A stretch of DNA of 64,000 nt from Gordionus sp. m RMFG-2023 (taxonomy: Eukaryota; Nematomorpha; Gordioida; Chordodea; Parachordodidae), in assembly GCF_954871325.1 (NCBI RefSeq), contig NC_088779.1, positions 11,286,846-11,350,845 of the forward strand. Direction: 5' to 3'. The position numbers and the translations under genes are program-made. Positions 25,709 through 38,410 of this stretch are shown here, piece after piece. The stretch's first letter is position 1; every line of letters starts with the position of its first letter. The notes under the pieces were generated by a model, which saw nothing but the letters and a program-made list of their open reading frames with translations, had not been told where the DNA came from and ran no database searches.

Positions 25709-26930
25709 ATCTAATGTATGTTTTTTTTAAAGAACTGCCAATTAACGAACTTTTCATAGAAGTCTTCGATAATCACGAATCTTATAAGAATATTGGAAGC
25801 TCTACAAATTTTATTCATAAAATTTGTTAATATCAAATAAACAATCAAATACAAATCAAAACGAAACGAAAAAATGACAAAAAAAACCTCCCAATAGCCA
25901 TGAAAATAGGGGTTCCCTTCTGCTTATCTTCAATATCTGCTTTGATATATTCAGTAGATTTTCTATGAACCCTTAGCTCATTTTTAGAACTTTAATAAAT
26001 TTACCATTTTCTCAAATTTGATGGACAGAATAGTATAAATAATACAGATTATTAAAACTTTTACAGAAAATTGGCCGAGCAAACTATAAAATCTCAAGCA
26101 ATAATTATCAAATCCTAAAAAACATGTTTTAAAGTTATCTTACCAACTCCAGAAAATGAAATAAAAAGTATTGACCGCGATAAAAGAATTGAATATTTAA
26201 GACGTCAAATTCAACTTCTTAAATTTCAAATAAAGATCAATAAATAACACATTCATATTCTTATATCATCTCCGTTCTTATTAATTACTAAAAGTCATTA
26301 ATTATTAATTTATTGGCCAGAATTGATCCATTCATTCAAATACACATGTAGTTCTTATAAAAAAAAAGTTTATTAATAGAGCAGTATAAAAAATATATTT
26401 CTTTTACAAACATTCAAAAACATTAAATTCTTGCAGGACGTGTATATATTTCACATACATTCCTAGATAAAAAACTTCTGGAATGTAGAGGCCAATGTAA
26501 AACTGCGTATAAAGAATAAAATATATGACTTAGATTACTATACTAAAACATTATAAATATCAGCAAAACTCCGAGATAGCCTGAAAAATAAATGATAAGT
26601 GGGAAAGAAGTTCGATTATAGAACCAGGTGGGGATGGATAAAAAAAATAAAGATGAAATGTTAATATGATAAAATCCAATAATTCTAGGCATCCCAAGGA
26701 AAATCCCCATAATTGCAGATACTTCCTTGCGATTTCGAATATAAAACCTATTTTGGGATCGAATTAAAGTAACAATCCGTTAATCATCGAAAAAAAATTT
26801 AAGAATTAAATACAAATTTCTTTTGCACTTTAAGTTATAAATTCGATTAGGTCAAGGTAAACTCTACAAGTGGTTTACAAACAATTAACCTCAGCGCCTT
26901 ATCATCAACAGCAATTAATATATGTTACTG
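25709..26930. other. Intergenic, no gene seen
   Basis: A/T-rich sequence between two hAT copies. A short open stretch around 26090-26240 contains lysine and isoleucine codons but no known motif. Confidence 0.5.
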
Positions 26931-28931
26931 ATCTCTGGTGGGAGGGGGGATAATAAAATTTTTTAAGAAATATTTTTGTTTTATAAAAAATATCAAGCAT
27001 AAATTTATTAGGACGAATAACTATTTCTAATACACAATTTTAAATTAATGTGATTTATAAAAAAATTATATGTAAAGAATCACTTAAATGACCCAAAATA
27101 GAAATTTGAATTTTTTGAGCCTTTACACAAAAATTCTTAGGAATAATTGCATATTGTATGTTATATATTTACAATGTAAAATCTAATCTTCGCTTTGATT
27201 GAGCTAATTTTTCAATTATCTCATCCTTGCTTGTCGTCAAATACCTATGAATATTCAAAAGATCCAAACCTTTCAATCTACAGATGTTGTACTTCATGGT
27301 ATGTTTTTCGATACCTGCAGGCCCGGCCCTCGGGCCGGACACTATTTTAATTTTTTTAAATATACCCGGGCTAGGGCCAAAATGTTTTTAAAAAAACACC
27401 CAAGACGGGCCTGAATTATTTTAAAAAAACACCCAATCCGAAATTTTTAAAAAAAAACACCCAAGACGGGCCTGAATTATTTTAAAAAAACACCCAATCC
27501 GGGATGTATTAAAACAGCCTATATTTGAAATCGTTATTATTAGCTATAAAAATCAAAATCAATATAATTTATTTTAAAAAAATCCGGGCCGGGTCTGAAA
27601 ATTTTATTTTAAAAAAAGCCGGGCCGGGCCTGAAATTTTTTTTAAAAAAGCCGAGGGCCTAAGAAAATTTTTAAAAAAAACCGGGCCGGGCCTGAAAATT
27701 TTTAAAAGCCGGGCCTTAAAAAATCTTTAAAAAAAATCCGGGCCGTGCCCTGCAAATGGTACTTCTGCAGGCCTCTGTTATTCTTCTTAAAAAAGAGAAT
27801 GTTATCTCATTAGTTTACTAATGGGAAGAGTTTATAACCCTTTTAATACATTGAGAATTTAATCTAAGATGTGTTTGAAATAATGCAGAGCATCCACAGC
27901 ATTTTTTGGCACTATATCAACCATAGTTAATCTTATAAACATAGTTATTCAGCTAGTAAGGCATCATAAGATACTTTAACATCTTCATAATAATAATCTA
28001 ACAAATATTTATTTTTCTATCACCATCTGAAAAAGGTTGGGCAGGCTTTTGTGGAAGTAATAATTGCAGATTGTTAAGTGCTGCATGATGAATTAAAAAT
28101 TCATTTATTTGAGTTATAAATGTATCTGTATTTAAGACATACTCTTCTACTGATCCTATATTAATGTTTTAACGATGAGCTTGCCTTGCTACAAGTCGAG
28201 GGAGACAAATATTAAACACGTATAGCTCTGCTTTTGACTCAACAATAAAATATAAAATACATAATTCTTCATCAACATTATCCCCAATTTCCTTGAGTTC
28301 TGATAAAATGCTCTCTGCTATTCTCATCTTCTTAATCAAGTCAATGTCATGTTTTTGAAAAGTAAAACTTAAAATAATTGTATAATTAAATAATACATTC
28401 TCATGAGAAACAAAAGGTGGAATAAGCAATGAATCCAATAATTTTCTTGCTTCTGAGGAAATATTTCTTTCAGGTCATTCTGATTTTTCAGTAATAGCAA
28501 ATAATTGGCTCTTCTAACTCCTTAAAAGCTGTTACTGCTTGATGGCAGAGACTCTATCTCGTTGGACAAGGTCGCAATTTCTTTTTCCCTGTTGGACAAG
28601 AAGTTTCAGAAATAATTATTATTTGACTAGAAATTTGAAAATGGTAGATAAATATTACGCCACTAAAAATTTGTGAATAATAAATAAATATTACGCCGGA
28701 AAACTTGAAATCGAAATTAATTGATAAAATAACTTAGTAGATAAGATAAATGTGATAATAAATGTAATTAAATATATATTTAACATGAAATACGAATAAA
28801 TATTAACAAATATAAATTAATATAAACAATAATATTTTTGAAAAATATATCCGGCATCTGCATTTTTTGGCTTTGGATGGGGGGGGGGGGGGATTTGTCC
28901 CCCTGCCCCCCCCCCGCTGCGTACGCCAATG
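26931..28931 (-). mobile_element. hAT element (ZMYM1-like transposase), interrupted by a miniature element
   Basis: Reading on the minus strand, the element starts at 28931 with CATTGGCGTACGCAGC next to long C and G tracts, a typical hAT end. Transposase pieces follow in order: a helical region (28438-28169, ending LPRLVARQAHR), then NIGSVEEYVLNTDTF and LNNLQLLLPQKP near 28165-28035, then the dimerisation-domain tail RLKGLDLLNIHRYLTT near 27285-27230. Between the last two sits the GC-rich miniature element 27308-27777. The lower end near 26931 (ctctggtgggagggg) is diverged and approximate. Stops and frameshifts show it is dead. Related to 24558-25708 and 38411-39911, but older and more diverged. 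Confidence 0.75.
27308..27777. mobile_element. Miniature hAT-like element, GC-rich subterminal repeats, nested in a hAT copy
   Basis: The right end reverse-complements to CAGAGGCCTGCAGAAG; the left end reads ATACCTGCAGGCCCGGCC. Units of about 25 bases built on cgggccgggcctgaaa followed by A-runs repeat through the right half. Near 27397-27500 a 50-base unit is tandemly duplicated. It splits the hAT transposase remnant, so it inserted after that copy. The flanking duplication is poor, and the limits are good to a few bases. Confidence 0.7.
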
Positions 28932-31900
28932 AATACTATTAAATATAAAAACAATAAATATAGCCACCCATCTATCGTTATAAATTTGTATTTTTTTTAT
29001 ATATTTAAATAAGAAGTGATCGCACTGTACGTCTGATCTTTCGAATTAAGACCAAGGTTCGGTCTAATCTTTTAAATTTGCACTATGCTTAGATCGAATT
29101 TATATGAATTCCTATTGGGAATTATTTTTCTATAACCCTAAAATAATCGTTATATTACAAGTACAATTTAAACCTATTTAATCATTTTTTTTTACTAGTT
29201 ATGAATACTTCTGAATTCAAACATTGTTGTGGATCATTTTAGTTCAAACTTTCAAAAATTTCCTTAAAAATAAATAAATATTATAATAAAATACCAAAAT
29301 ATTAAAACTACAAGAGTTACGGAATTATAAAATATAATGTTTTATGCTTGTGGTGACAGCAAAAATCAGGTTCATTTCGATTATTATGTGTCACGGCTAT
29401 GGTAAAGAATTCTTGGGATGATAGAAATATTGTTTGTATATATTATTTTATAAGGGATATAATATTCGAAATATATTTGAGTGCCCAAATAAGATTGGTT
29501 TGGAATGGGCCTAAATTTTTATTAACAATTTTATGGCAGGTTAAATATTTTTTTACCATATTCATTTTGTTTCTTTAAAATATTAAAAAGATTGTCTTGT
29601 TATAAATTTTATTATATAAAGAAAAATGAAAAATATTAAATAAGATTGATTGTAATAAATTATATACATCATTTGTATATTTTTAATTTTGACCGAGAAT
29701 ATAATATTCGTATCTTCTTTAACCCCTAAACAAATAAAGTCTTGAAATTTAATAAGGCTTCATTAAAAAAAAGGAGAAAAAAAATTACCCTGGAAGGGTT
29801 AAAATAATAAAATATCAAAATTTATAGTTATTTGATATTGTGCTTTAAAGTATATAGTGTATCAAAAAATTATTTTATTTGGATAAAAGAAATTATTACT
29901 ATTAATTTGGGTATTTTGAGTTAATCCTTTATGAATTTCATGTTCCTTTTATAATATTGTTATATTTTATTTTATACATGTTTTGACAAAACCTATAAAT
30001 TTACTATATGTAAATATAGTAGGGTTTGAAAAAAAATCTCCCAAAAATTTTGAGCAAAATTCCTCTTTTTTTATTAATTTTACTTAAAAATGCCAAAATC
30101 TTTTTTAAAACCTTTTATAAATATATCTTTTATACATGCAAAAAAAATCTTTCAATTCAAAATTTTTAAATCTTTAAATTTTTGAATCTTTTTTTTATTT
30201 AATTAATTGGTCGCTTATAAAAGAGTAACCCGCATTGGCGTTTTTGTTCATCTAATGTCTTTTTTAAATAGAGTGACATTTAAAAAAAAATTGTCAGCCA
30301 TCATACAGAAAAAGGATATTATATTTCTAAAATATGACATTAAGTTTATAAAAGAAAGAATCTATATAGCGCTTTCCCTTGTTTTTAATTTTTAAGATAT
30401 ACGTGAGTTATAAAATGATATAAAAATAACGGAGACAGAATATACATTAAAATCGAATAAACGGGGTTTTGTTAATTTAATTTAGAAATCTTTGCAGTAA
30501 AATCATAACGAACGAATATCGATTTGATTCAGGTTTGAATTTAGATACAATAAATTGTTCTGGCTAGATTGTAACAACTAATAATATCGAGCTGGGTTAA
30601 AATTTTGAAAACCATTTCGAACCTTATGTCGCACAAACTGAATAAGCATTTTAAAAAAACATTTCTAAGGAATTTCATAAAAATAAAAATGTAAAGTATA
30701 TTATATTAAAAATGAAAATTTTAGATTGATAAATATTCAATGAAAATTATTTGCATTTGTTTTAATCAAAATAAAAAATAAATATGCGATAATTAATAGG
30801 CATAACTATCCTATGACCAGCCATGACCTAGCCCACTAACTTTAGAAATATCATCCAGAATAATAATAGATATTTTATGTTTATGAAAAATTGTCAGATT
30901 AAAAAATAGGATAAAACTACCAAAATTTATTTATATTTCAAAAGCTTTATTTATAAATCTAAACGATAGAGTTTCAAATTATTTTTTGTAACTTTTAGTA
31001 TCTCAAAACCATTTTCCTCCGTAAAAATTAATATACCATATATTTTTTAGCCAATCTTGTATGACATAATTATCTATATATGGCTTCCAAAACTGTTGTT
31101 TAGTATACCTTTGGTCAAAATTTTCCAAATTTTTTTGCTTTGAGGTAAAAATATTCAATTAGAAATTCATACGATGGCTTTTCCATATCTAACCTAATAA
31201 ATAATAATTGTTATATTTTAATAATGCATCTATATATAAAAGGCATCCCTGTTAATGGGTGAAGATATTTTTGGCCACACTAAAAAGTCTCTCTACCGCA
31301 ACTCTTGACGTCAGAGTTGTATTATATTTTATGACAATTTACATTGGGATAATCTTTAAATTTACTAAAATCTCATTTCTAAATTGATGGTTCTTTTTGC
31401 TAATGATAAAGACGGCGAGGTAAAGAATTGTATACAACTTGATCTAAAATACTTGCAAATTTCCCAAGAATACTATGATTTACAATATAAATAAAAGATT
31501 TGTTGATTAAATTGATATTTAAATTGATATTTCCGAACCCGGTTAACTAGCAAAAAGGGGCTTGACTTTATACTAAAAAATAAAAAATGTAGCAAATATT
31601 GTGAAAGATAAGAACTCTCTTTTTTTAATTTTGTACAATGATCTAATTCTTTGAATCCAGGTATGGGAAGATTTTAAAATTTTTCAATAATTTGTATTTT
31701 TAGATAGATTCTAATTGATTTAATATTTTGTACCACTTAAATCAACCATAAATTCAGTAAAATGTTAATTCATCTTAATTTTTATTTTTATCCTTATATA
31801 TTAGTTATAAATGTCAAATAAAATCCAAAAATTTTACTTAAATAAAACTATTAGGAGGTATAAATAAATAGCGAACTTTCAACTAAAAAAAAGTATATTT

Positions 31901-32305
31901 AAATAAATTTCTAACTTATGTACGTAAAAAATATTTAACTACCTTAAAGCATATTTTAGAAAAAATAAAAGATGCCCACCTACTCCATGTCTCATGCCTA
32001 CCCCGATTTTCTCTATACTTAAATACTATGAATCTAAATTTGTATCTTCCAACTATTTTTTTTTATCTTCCATAATAAAATTTGGTGTGTGAGATATTTA
32101 TTATATTATATTATATTTTTTATAAGACTGATGAGGTAATAATTAAAACAAATTGAACTTTATATCATCCATAAATGTTGCATTTCACAAGATATCGTTA
32201 AATCCTTTCAAAAACATAAAATATTATATTATAATAAAACAAATATAAAAAAAATATCTTAGCGTTAAAAAAACCCCCACAATGTTAGTTAAAAGATATT
32301 ATAAG
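28932..32305. other. Intergenic, A/T-rich, with a hAT remnant
   Basis: No host gene recognised. The only coding trace I can name is the hAT dimerisation-domain fragment at 31185-31330. Confidence 0.55.
31185..31330 (-). mobile_element. hAT transposase fragment (dimerisation domain)
   Basis: Minus-strand translation gives TSRVAVERLFSVAKNIFTH, a stop, then QGCLLYIDALLKYNNYYL. This matches the hAT C-terminal signature (a VERLFS core, then a leucine-rich stretch ending LKYN). It belongs to a different hAT lineage from the ZMYM1-like copies. The surroundings are too decayed to delimit the element. Confidence 0.55.
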
Positions 32306-32685
32306 CAGGGTTGCCATGCCTCCCCCATCAGTGGGAGTCTCCCACAATTTTTTAGTTTACCCACATACATCTCACTCCCACAAAACTCCCACAATTAGAA
32401 ATCTCCCACAATCTCCCACAAAAATCTCCCACAATTTTTTAATTTCTCCCACAATTTTTTTTTTAGCATTTTAATGTTTTTAATATATAAATAATAATTT
32501 TGAGAGACAGTATTTGATTATTTTTATATTTTTAAAATAAATTTTAAATATTTATTCGAAAAATAGGTCTAGTTCTTTTATTTTATTTTTCCGCTAATTT
32601 TAAATTCTCCATCCAATCCAATCCATTCGACATTTCAAAATTTGAAGTTAGATAAGTATGGGAAACTAGTGCTTTTTTTATATTT

Positions 32686-33257
32686 TTATTTATATATACC
32701 ATGATAGTTATCTTCTAGGTGAGATTTAGATTGTTTTGAGGTTAAAGCACTAGTTTCCAATACTGATGTTGTTTTTTGGACAATAAAATGTTAAAATTAA
32801 ATATATAAAAAGAAAAATTATTTTCAATATAAATTGCTTATGTACTATTATATATTATTAATATTAGAAGTAATATTTTTAAAAATTAGCAATGAAAGTG
32901 GAACTCATCTTAGAAAATATTATTATCCTAATCATCTTTAATCTAAGCTTAAAAAATCCTAAATATTATACATATTTTATATTTATATATACCATGATAG
33001 TTATCTTCTAGGTGAGATTTAGATTGTTTTGAGGTTAAAGCATTAGTTTCCAATACTGATGTTGTTTTTTGGACAATAAAATGTTATAATTAAATATATA
33101 AAAAGAAAAATTATTTTCAATATAAACTGCTTATGTACTATTATATATTAAAAAATATATTATTAATATTAGAAGTAATATTTTTAAAAATTAGCAATGA
33201 AAGTGGAACTCATCTTAGAAAATATTATTATCTTAATCATCTTTAATCTAAGCTTAA
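32686..33257. repeat. Internal direct duplication, about 270-bp unit, two copies
   Basis: The segments 32686-32951 and about 32981-33257 are nearly identical (both run from tataccatgatagttatc to ctttaatctaagc). The second copy carries an extra short A/T insertion near 33148. No ORF. Confidence 0.9.
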
Positions 33258-33794
33258 GATATACTAAGAGGCCGAGTTAATGGTTAAACAAAATTATAAA
33301 ATGTCATGCCAGGATTTTTATAAATATCTTAATAACGACGGTAAACGTTTAGTTCCATTATTTAAATCTCATATAAAATATAATTAACTATAACTATTTG
33401 ACTTTCTATATTTTATAAAATCTTATTTATACATTTGCATAAAATCAAATAAATTTATTTTTTACATTGTAAAATTAATATTTTGAATATTTTGGCAAAT
33501 CATAAAAATAAAGAAGCATTACAATCTCCTCAAACATGACATCATATTAAATCTTATTAATAATTATCCGATAATAGTAATATTCTTACTTTGGTATTTC
33601 TGCAGCATAATTTAGTGAGCCTTTATTAAATTATATTCTTCTGATTGCAATTGCATATTAACAGCATATAGTAGATTTCCTATATGTAAAATTCCTAAAT
33701 ATACTTCTGCCATTTATTTTTGAAAATTATTTTCAAATAGGACAGCTTTTATAATCTATTTATTTTTTAAAGGTTTGTATTTTAAAATTTTACG

Positions 33795-34316
33795 ATGGCG
33801 CGTATTAGGAGGAACCTGTCAACCAACATTATGCTGACTCAATTCTGTAAATACACTCTGGTTTTTGCCAAATTCACTGAGGAATTATCAGATCAGAAAG
33901 CTACCATGCAATTCATTGGTAATGCCAAATCTGCCATATTTACCATTATATATGGTTAGCTATGTCTTTGGATATTTCATATCTGGAGAAAATTTTTTTA
34001 ATAGTTTTATTAAAATGACATTAATTTTGTTGAAATAGGGGAGGATCAAGGGAAATGTTTTGATATCTCCTTATTAGATGCATCTGTTAGAATTGCATAT
34101 GTTTGCACATCTTTCAAATCGTCAAGAATTGACCTTCTGGATTTATATCCTAAAACATTGTTGATAGCCTTGCTCATTTTGTGTTCTACAAAGTATTCTA
34201 TTCATTTATATTAGTCGTTAAATATTATGGGGAAAGATTCTACCAACATTGAGATGTTGAGTAACTCTCTGAATGTTGTACTGCATGATAGGTATTTACC
34301 ATTTCCGCAACTGTAG
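33795..34316 (+). pseudogene. Gene-like two-exon fragment carried inside the hAT element
   Basis: Exon 1 (33795-33954) begins ATG and reads MARIRRNLSTNIML..YTLVFAKFTEELSDQKA..AIFTIIYG. After an intron with GT and AG borders (33955-34038), exon 2 joins in phase: GEDQGKCFDISLLDASV..IAYVCTSFKSSRIDLLDLYPKT. One in-frame stop precedes a further open part (NIMGKDSTNIEMLSNSLNVV) ending at 34314-34316. Base composition is much less A/T-biased than the rest of the element. The sequence looks helical, like a repeat-type scaffold, but I recognise no family and no transposase motif. Inference: host exons captured with their intron, as in Pack-type elements, now broken by one stop. Confidence 0.5.
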
Positions 34317-34628
34317 TTGCATCTATATTATTTCTTATTTTGAAGAATATTTTTGTTTTGAAATAGATGTTGATAGAATGCCCTGTACTGATTTATGCTT
34401 TGAAGATTTTTGATACCTCAAAATATCATATTCCCTTCCCCCATTTATTTTTTTACATTGTAAAATTACAATTTTTTATAAAATTTTATCTTGTTTACAT
34501 TCTTTTGTATTTAAAAAAGATCGTTGGTTATTATTTTTACACAAAATTAATATATTATAATAAATCAATATGTTTTTTTAATAATAAAGATAGTATTCTA
34601 AGAAATTTTGTGTCCTACAGTAATTACC

Positions 34629-34870
34629 TATTTTGAAAAATAGTTGGGTATTTTATTTTGGAAAATAGTTAACTATTTTATTTTGAAAAAGAGTTGGATA
34701 TTTTATTTTGAAAAATAGTTAGGCTATTTTATTTTGAAAAAGAGTTGGATATTTTATTTTGAAAAATAGTTGGCTATTTTATTTTGAAAAATAGTTGGCT
34801 ATTTTATTTTGAAAAAAAGTTAGCTATTTTATTTTGAAAAATAATTACCTATTTTATTTTGGAAAATAGA
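34629..34870. repeat. Minisatellite, about 29-bp unit, about 8 copies
   Basis: Units of the form attttattttgaaaaatagttggct repeat with small variations in the last few bases. It lies within the hAT element near its right end. Confidence 0.9.
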
Positions 34871-35997
34871 TTAGATTTTATATTTATAAAAAATAATAAG
34901 TGGATAACTCAGTCAATTCTAAATCCCGGTCCTTTCTCAGGCCTTCGGCCTGCAAAAAATTTTTATTAGCAATTTCTCCCACAATTTTTATATTTCTCCC
35001 ACAAAATACCTAATTTCTCCCACAATTTGAAAATTTTGACCTGGCAACCCTGATTATAAGGGCTCTTTTTTTTTCTTCATTTTATTCGTAATATAATAAA
35101 TCATAATTATATATTAAATAGCATTTAGATGTATATTATAAAAAATGTCTAATGATATAATAATAAATTTTATTTTATTACTGGTTGGTTATTTGGGGAA
35201 ACTTTTAAGAAAATTAAGTTTATATGTGTATGTATTATAATAAAAATTTATGTAATCGTTATGTATAAAATTTTGGAGACAGTAAATAACAAAAACATAA
35301 AGATCTAATCAGATGTGAACAAGTAAAATTGTATATTATATAAATATTTACCCAAGAGACCTACAAAGGTCAAAGTTTTGAGACCGGACCGAATTCAAAA
35401 ATTACATTATCAATCCCTGTCTATTTCTTTTGGCGCAATTTTTAATATTAAGCCCGTCCCGGATTTTTATGACCTGGAAATTTTTAAATTTTATTATTTT
35501 TGATTATTCTGAATAACATATTTTATAAATTGTTTTAAATGGAAATTGAAAATATGAAATGCAGACATTTTCCAACTGATAGATTTGACATAATTCTAAC
35601 TTACTTTTTTAAAAATTGACCATGCCCAGGTTTTGTAAAAAAAATAATATGTTTATGATTTTATGACTGGGCCTGAATATTAATATAGATACAATTCTTT
35701 TTTAAACCTACCGGATATCATATACTGATGATCTTTACTTGAAAATGTGAAACCAAAATAATAGAATTTGTCAATAATTGAAAGTTTCATTATTTTTTCA
35801 ATTTATTTTTCGCCTTTTTAAAAATATCAAAGATCCACATCCCCGGCAAGGAACCCTTCCTAGAATGGCAATAAATGGTATGATTTCAAAATTTTTCTGA
35901 ACGGAGTTTAGAATTTTTTTTTTAAATATTGAAATGGAACCGAAATGAATATGGGAGCCAAACCGATCAAATAAACTTAAATCATAGAAATTATTAG

Positions 35998-36115
35998 AAA
36001 ATCATTTATAATGTAGTGTCAATTTCTTTTACTGCGCATATATTCAATTATATTAAAAAATCATTTATAATGTAGTGTCAATTTCTTTTACTGCGCATAT
36101 ATTCAATTACCATTT
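35998..36115. repeat. 59-bp tandem duplication, two copies
   Basis: The unit starting aaaatcatttataatgtagt occurs twice, offset by 59 bases, and looks nearly identical through tatattcaatta. Confidence 0.88.
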
Positions 36116-37441
36116 GAAATAATTTGCGAAATACTGCTAAAATTTTTTAAAATAACTCTAAAAATTTCAAGCTGAACCGAAAAACCATCAAAAATAAAAA
36201 GCTAGGCCGGAACAAAAAATTTCCAGAAAAATCGAGGCCAGGTTTCGAAAAGAACATTTTTCTATCCAGACCGCATTATAACAAACTAGTTTTCTTTTTA
36301 TGCACCTAAAACATTATTTTGATTGATGTTACACGGTGCCAAGTCAACATATAGCAATTTGATAAATAATAAAAAAAATTATAATAATATACTCTATTTA
36401 ATCATCAATTCAGTGATTCAGGAGCAAAATATTTTAAAGATTCCGGTTCTGTTGACGTTTTAAAAATATTATAAGGATTTATTTTTAGCTTTTATACTAT
36501 TTATTTATATTATAGTATGAATTAAAACATAGGTCATTAGAGTAAATTATTATTTTTGAAATTTCCTTTTGTTTTTTTAGTATCCGCTATAGGAGATATA
36601 AAGTTTTTGAAGAAGTTAGGATTAAATTTTTAGTAGTTTAAAGTATAAAGGTTTTCATTTTCTTCAATGACATTACATCCTTTTCTAAAACCACTAATTC
36701 ATCATAAAAAAACAAGATTCAGAATTCACATTGGTTTTTTCTTAGACTTCTTCAATTATTTTATTTTTTTTATAAATTTCGTTAAATATAATTTCGGTCT
36801 ATTTATTATATCTTTTTGTTTTGTAAAAGTCTTTCTTTTCCAAGGCCAAAACTGAATAAATAAATTTTATTTATTCATTAAATTAATCTTGATAAAATAT
36901 ATCATTTTAAATAAGTGTATAGAACATACAAGAACACGAGTCAGAAAAGGAAAGTGTTAAAAATATTTAAATTATCAGAAAATATGCGTTCGCTTACAAC
37001 ACTATTTGATATTGTATTATTTTTATCCTAATCTGCCCCTTCTAAAATTGAGTTAATGTCACTCTTATGAGTTTTTTGAGTAGTAAGTTAAAGTCATTTA
37101 CAATGCTGTCAATCAATTTACCTTATTTTGGCTATTTTAACATCTTCATAATAATTCCAAAGATATTAAGTAAATTTAGAAATTCTAAAGAATTAGAAAT
37201 CTTGAATTAAGTTTAATCTTTAAGTTAGATATTTCAATTCTTTTTCTTCTATTTTTTCAGCCTATATTTTTAACGTTTATTTTTTGTGTCTTGAGAAAAC
37301 CAACTTTTTTATTTTGTAATTTTTTGCTTTGAGGCAAAAGTATACTCTTTTGAATTTTATGAACTTTATAGGGTATATCTTTTAATATCTAAGCTATCGA
37401 AAAAACTTAGAAGGGAGTGTATAGCTATCCATAATAATTGC

Positions 37442-37726
37442 TTGTCATTTAAGCTAACTCAGTACCATCGTTGCCATGTGGCAGAGAGTAAAAGGGCAAA
37501 TTTATGTAGCAAAAATTCCTCGGATAACGACACTATCTGCCAATTAAATATATTTGTATGGGTAATGTTATTCCTAGTGATACCCAAAACGTTGATGTAC
37601 ATGGCAGCTGATGTCTACACACAACACATATCTAATGATAGCAGATACTTCTATAACCGGGGGAAGGGGAGGGGCTATGATGCAAGATCTTTATTAAAAT
37701 GTAATAAGAGTGGCTGGGAGGTATAA
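37442..37726 (+). other. Open frame with a membrane-like segment, doubtful exon
   Basis: A 94-codon frame without an ATG start reads through YHRCHVAESKRANLCSK, a hydrophobic stretch LNIFVWVMLFLVIPKTLMYM, and RGYDARSLLKCNKSGWEV. A donor-like gtataa follows codon GAG near 37720. Composition is less A/T-biased than its surroundings. I cannot find adjoining exons or a family. Confidence 0.2.
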
Positions 37727-37906
37727 TTTTTCTAAGTTAATTTGATGATTTGTATTCAATATAGGGAGTAGAAAAAGGTTCTTTATGGTGAAGGGGTAGG
37801 AAGGTAAATTTTTTGAAATGAATATTACCATTCACCAGTGAAAAGTGTGAAAATTTAATATAATGCACTAATATTTGTGAGGAATTATCTATTTTATGTA
37901 TAAGGC

Positions 37907-38079
37907 GAATGGCGATGCTACGGCCTCATGGGCAGATGTTTTCTAGAGGCCTCATTTTTAAGGGGACTTCGCCCCCTTACCAGGGGCATCACTAATCTTT
38001 AAGATCTCAGTGGGCTTAAAAAATTTATTTTAAGGGGCTTTCAAATTTTTCAGGTGCGATTCCCCCTAGTGACGCTCTG
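37907..38079 (-). mobile_element. Miniature hAT-like element with CGTCGCTAGG-type ends
   Basis: The left end gaatggcgatgctacgg and the right end (reverse complement CAGAGCGTCACTAGGG) both resemble the CAGTGGCGTCGCTAGG terminus at 14445. The reverse complement also shares the subterminal words ctgaaaaatttgaa and gcccct with that site. About 170 bases, no ORF, no clear TSD. Confidence 0.5.
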
Positions 38080-38410
38080 CCCCATATCCCCATTTGCGAG
38101 CCTTCGCCCCGCTTTTATCCGGTCTTCGACCGATTCCTTTAATGGTTTGTTCATATTATACATATTTTTATTATTTCTTATATTTTTGGACATAAATGTC
38201 TAAAACGATGGGTTAAACATCTCGCATTTAAAAAAAGATTCATATGAAATGAATATCCCATATAAAATCATACTTGAACATATAAAACATACTTATCGCA
38301 ATTGTGAATATAATAAAATATATATTATACACATATAAAATAATATTAATTGAACATATAAAATTATTACCTATTACAACACATCATACTGCACCGAGTA
38401 TAAGACTTAT

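Larger units (their letters stand above)
32306..35052. mobile_element. 2.75-kb hAT-type element with perfect 8-bp TSD and a captured gene-like segment
   Basis: Ends are CAGGGTTGCC at 32306 and GGCAACCCTG at 35052, a perfect 10-base inverted repeat of the common hAT type. The flanks carry an exact 8-base duplication attataag (32298-32305 and 35053-35060). Both subterminal zones have clustered CTCCCACAATTT units in the same orientation. Inside there is no transposase; instead there is a direct duplication (32686-33257), a gene-like two-exon segment (33795-34316) and a 29-base minisatellite (34629-34870). It is therefore a non-autonomous element moved by a transposase elsewhere. The intact TSD suggests fairly recent insertion. 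Confidence 0.9.
35053..38410. other. Intergenic, no host gene recognised
   Basis: A/T-rich, with a 59-base tandem duplication (35998-36115), an open but unassigned frame (37442-37726) and a miniature element (37907-38079). The piece 35360-36270 has scattered pro-GC words (gaccggaccg, aggccggaac) that may be an old relative of the GC-rich miniature elements. Confidence 0.5.

Noticed and set aside
34629-34870. CRISPR-like spaced repeat
   Set aside because: Units are contiguous with no unique spacers, the setting is an animal transposon, and the pattern is an ordinary minisatellite.
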